A stretch of DNA of 64,000 nucleotides from Grammothele lineata (taxonomy: Eukaryota > Basidiomycota > Agaricomycetes > Polyporales > Polyporaceae). Below, piece by piece: positions 61,207 to 64,000 of this stretch. Under the pieces are notes generated by a model. The model was not told the DNA's origin, made no database searches, and worked only from the letters and a program-made list of their open reading frames with translations. Location: the NCBI GenBank assembly GCA_002150815.3, contig NDFF03000049.1:1-64000 (forward strand), read 5' to 3'. Numbering within the stretch: position 1 is the first letter of the stretch; each line of letters starts with the position of its first letter. A program made the position numbers and the translations under genes.

Positions 61207-62813
61207 CTAAAGATTGAGGGAGATGTGCCCGTAGAGCGTACGAGCCTCCTGAGCTGTAAATGTGAATGGCCTGCAGGACACCATATCGACGAAGCCCTTG
61301 GGAGTCCCGCAGTGGACATATGCTTGTAGGAGGATCCACCGATGCGCAGAAGACACATCGCGGGCGTCCAACCAAATATCAGCCTCCCAACCAAAGTAGA
61401 CTGTTCCGGCGCCGGTAATCAGCGAGCCGTCAGGGCTGAACGTCGGTGGGGCGATGACAATGCTAAGCTGAGCCACAGTCGGCGGTTTGACCACCTCCTG
61501 GGGCTCCTCCTCGTCGGCAACGTCCTCGTCATCTGAAACTGAAACGACTGGAATGTGTCAGCGATGGCGTCAAGGCAGATCGCCGTCGGACTCACCTTTT
61601 CCACGAGGATAGTCGTACGCACGATTGATGCGGGAGGAGCTAGGTACCCCGCGAGTCGGGGACTCGGACTTCACCCGTCCCACGGTAGCGGAAATCCCGA
61701 AGCCGAAGGACGCGTACGGGGGAGGGAAGGTTGTCGAACCGCTCAGCGGAGGCGCGAAAATTGCCCCGGGCGCGGCGGCGGTTTTGATCGGAGACCTCGA
61801 TCTAACTGGAGAGGTCGATCGAGCGGACTTTCCAGTGACTTCGACGCGCTGCATCGAAGATGCCTTCAGGAAGGCGCTCTTGGATGGCGAGGGCGATCGC
61901 TGCTGCGCTGCCTTCGTAGGAGATGCCGAGCGAGATTCGATTGTTGTCGCGCGAGCGGCCGATGCAGACGTAGACTTCCCTTTCTTCGCGCGCTCCGTGA
62001 TCCTAGAGAGAGGGGGAGGGGGGGGGGGGGGGGCGGGCGAGTGGACAGGCGAGACCTCCACGTCGCCGTCATCCGTGGACGTCGGGCCGGGGACGACGAC
62101 AAACGGGTCAGGATCGACATTGGTGATACTCCCCGCGTCATCGGAATCCGACTCGGGCGTCGGCGGCTTGGGAGCAAGATCCGCCTTGTCCGTCATCCAG
62201 ACCAAGGCGTGGTACAGATCATGAGGGAACCCCTTGGAGAGCGATCGCTGGTATTTGCAGTACAGCAGGACACGAGTAGTCCTGCGCGCGGGCGGATACA
62301 AGTCAGTCAAAGCATGCGAGGATGTATGCTAGTGAATCCAACGAACCAGTCAAGCCCAACGAAGACCCCCGTCTCTTTGCCAACCTTCACGGAGTATATT
62401 TTCTGTACGCCGACGCAGGAGGTTTGAACGGTGTCTGACTTCCTAAAGGTGCGCTTGAGAGCCTTGATGTCCTCCTCAGTGGCCACGGTGGAAAGGCCGG
62501 CCCGTTCAATGTCGTCGTTGATCCGACAGATCTTCCGGGATCTGGCATAACCGGAGCAGATAACGACGATGGGGAGGATTTCGAGGAATTCGCCTAGGGC
62601 GGTGTTCGAAGGACTATGGGTCTGTGCAACAGCCGCCGGATAAAGCATTCAGACAAGAGGTCGGTGGACGGTGGAACGGGCTTACCGCGATGCATACGCG
62701 CCCGGCGGCGGGTTGCCCATGCTCGGGCCGCCACCCCCGAGGACAACATAGTAGGTGGCCCTCTCGGGCACGCCAGACGCATCCTCAGCAATCGGTTTGC
62801 CATACTCAATCAT
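61207..62813 (-). CDS. Transposon-associated unknown with possible RNase H1 N-like domain
   Basis: Model: complement(join(61207..61532, 61596..62281, 62347..62541, 62686..62813)), 444 residues, frame kept through three introns with standard donors. It starts MIEYGKPIAEDASG then TYYVVLGGG. A block near residues 90-140 reads KIYSVKVGKETGVFVGLDW, then LLYCKYQRSLSKGFPHDLY. The pattern YxVxxGxxxGVF followed by an aromatic-rich strand resembles the small RNase H1 N-terminal (viroplasmin-like) nucleic-acid-binding domain often found in basidiomycete transposon proteins; this is a weak, by-eye match. Then come an acidic stretch, a polyproline run encoded by a 16-G tract, a Ser/Arg/Pro-rich region and an unrecognised C-terminus (WEADIWLDARDVSSAHRWIL). 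No stop codons interrupt it. Function unknown. Confidence 0.62.
62012..62039. repeat. Poly-G tract inside a coding exon
   Basis: Guanine runs including one of about 16 G on the plus strand, which encode polyproline on the minus strand. Mononucleotide runs this long are prone to slippage and sequencing error, so the reading frame across it is the weakest point of the surrounding gene model. Confidence 0.8.
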
Positions 62814-63151
62814 CGTGGTGGGCGAGGGACTGAGGTGAGCTATATCGTGAAAGAGAGGCTAGGGGTGGGGATGTAGATTCAGCTCGTACGAGGCTCGTAT
62901 ATCTACTCCGCACGCACCTCATTTAGCGGACTCATGCAGACCCCTACCGCTGCATCGAGGCGATACTTCTATCTGTACGAATGCACGTTGTCTGACCACC
63001 TGAACGGGGTCATGGGAAGGGAAGTCCTTCTACAGTGCATCGGATGTTGACATCTTGAGGTTCTTAGAACGTTCTATGCAGCTGCTCTCCTGGCGTATAC
63101 TACGGCGGTGCAGCGAAATACATTGTATACGTGAACGGATGTAGTACGATG
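62814..63151. other. Spacer between transposase and accessory gene
   Basis: 338 bp between the KDZ transposase stop codon and the start of the next minus-strand gene. Its short length suggests one compact transcription unit series. No terminal repeat was recognised here. Confidence 0.5.
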
Positions 63152-64000
63152 TTACGTATGCAAAGTCGCAATGAAATCTGTAAGCGTCGTTAGCTGGTCG
63201 TTCGCCTCGTCCTCCCCTCCCGGGCCCGCCTCGTCGACGTCCTCAACAGAGCACAATCCTACTAGCTCATCTAAGCTGAGCTGCGATACAGGGAGGGGGA
63301 AGGGTGCGCCCTCGCGCGCACCCTCAAGACTGCGCTTCGGAAACCCGGGCTTGGTGCAGAGTTTCTGTAACGCGGCTGTGTTCTGCGTGTTCGCGCGATG
63401 ACGCCGGCGGACGTAGTCTGCTACCGCGCCGTACATGGGATCACCAGTCTTCAGGAGGTGCTCCAGGACAGCGGCGAAGACCGCCTCCTCGTCGCGGATA
63501 GACGTATGCACGCGCATAGCCTCTATGACCACACCGCCAATCTCTTCGCGCGCGCGCGCGAGACGGCGCGCAAGACGCATCAATTCACGTACCGCAGGCT
63601 GAGCCCATTTCTTATCCTTGAGGTCGGCGTGAGTGTCGTCCAACAGTGTGAACTCCTGTAAAAAACGATAGTGCGAGACCGCCTCCCACTCGAGGGTGGG
63701 CTTATCCACGGCGGCGGCGGCGGCGTTGTAGGCCTTGAGCGCGTTACGGATAGCGCGCGAACGTGTTTGCAAATTCTTCGCGATCTGTCGGCGTACCCGA
63801 TACCCTGGCCCCACGTCAGGCTTCAGTAAGCTGTACATGTGGCACACAACGTGACCAACGCACCGGTTTGCGACAAGTTCATCTTGTGCAACTCGAAAAT
63901 CCGCTGAACCACCAGCCGCTGGAGCCTGTAGAGCGCGGTGTGGTATGTGCGGGTCGTAATGTATCCCCTGACCTCATCATACTGGGGATCCCCCCGCTGC
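63152..64000 (-). CDS. KDZ transposase, C-terminal part (5' end outside window)
   Basis: The C-terminal region of a KDZ (Kyakuja-Dileera-Zisupton) DDE-type transposase. Model: complement(join(63152..63804, 63864..>64000)); the 59-bp intron has donor GTGCGT and joins FELHKMNLSQT to GYRVRRQIAKNLQTRSRAIR. Upstream sequence reads DEVRGYITTRTYHTALYRLQ. Downstream, LEWEAVSHYRFLQEFTLLDD and KKWAQPAVRELM are the conserved helical C-terminal blocks, followed by ARAREEIGGVVIEAMRVHTS and IRDEEA. An acidic tail ends the protein. The catalytic DDE residues and any N-terminal Cys-rich domain would lie to the right of the window. No stop or frameshift is seen in this part, so the copy may be intact. Confidence 0.85.

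Larger units (their letters stand above)
58428..64000 (-). mobile_element. KDZ-type transposon block, cut by window edge
   Basis: Three co-oriented multi-exon genes: the 3' end of a KDZ (Kyakuja-Dileera-Zisupton) transposase at the right edge and two accessory genes downstream. The accessory proteins belong to kinds that I know only from multicopy, transposon-rich parts of basidiomycete genomes. Terminal inverted repeats and target-site duplications were not found by eye; the right end is outside the window, and the left limit given is simply the last stop codon. Whether all three genes form one element or neighbouring elements is inference. Confidence 0.55.

Noticed and set aside
1..64000. 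CRISPR array or bacterial defence island
   Set aside because: The only regular repeats are the eukaryotic array at 56.3-57.9 kb and minisat-like tracts, with no spacer pattern; spliceosomal introns show a fungal nuclear genome.

Overview
The window is nuclear DNA of a filamentous basidiomycete, most likely an Agaricomycete of the wood- or litter-decaying kind. Genes are cut by many short introns (mostly 50-70 bp) with donors such as GTACGT, GTGCGT and GTGAGT. Coding regions are GC-rich, and there is no operon or Shine-Dalgarno structure. A GPI-type glyoxal (copper radical) oxidase and a KDZ-type transposase point to the same group. I rebuilt exon-intron structures by hand, keeping reading phase through every junction, so most boundaries are firm but unconfirmed by transcripts.

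Layout. 1-3.4 kb: mostly empty, with a decayed AzgA-like purine permease. 3.4-6.7 kb (-): a 931-residue arrestin-type trafficking adaptor. 6.7-12.5 kb: gene desert. 12.5-21 kb: sphingosine-1-phosphate lyase (-) divergent from prefoldin subunit 4 (+), which converges on a 13-exon muskelin (-), then a single-exon HAD hydrolase (-). 22-24.7 kb: a TetX-like FAD monooxygenase (+) and a pseudouridine-5'-phosphatase-like HAD enzyme (-). 27.3-28.3 kb: a membrane-anchored glutaredoxin-fold protein without its catalytic cysteine (-). 32.1-34.6 kb: glyoxal oxidase (-). 35-38 kb: desert with two copies of a short foldback element. 38.3-40.7 kb: an Hsp20/alpha-crystallin-like protein (+). 44.1-54.7 kb: AFG1-type mitochondrial ATPase (-) divergent from SEY1 (+), then a 151-residue unknown (+) and UTP25 (+). 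55.9-57.9 kb: an 84-bp duplication and an array of about 125-bp units. 58.4-64 kb (-): a transposon-like block with two multi-exon accessory genes behind the 3' end of a KDZ transposase that runs off the right edge.

Functionally these are mostly unrelated housekeeping genes: lipid turnover (sphingolipid degradation, ER shaping), protein folding (prefoldin, Hsp20-like), protein turnover and trafficking (muskelin, arrestin), ribosome biogenesis (UTP25) and mitochondrial quality control (AFG1). One secreted H2O2-producing oxidase stands out. The oddest things are (1) a high share of GC-AG introns (5 of about 75 reconstructed), (2) the array at 56.3-57.9 kb whose unit looks like one short intron plus one short exon, (3) the co-oriented accessory genes with the KDZ transposase, (4) the cysteine-less glutaredoxin-like protein, and (5) a frame conflict at the last intron of the Hsp20-like gene. 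I saw no CRISPR array, rRNA or convincing tRNA.
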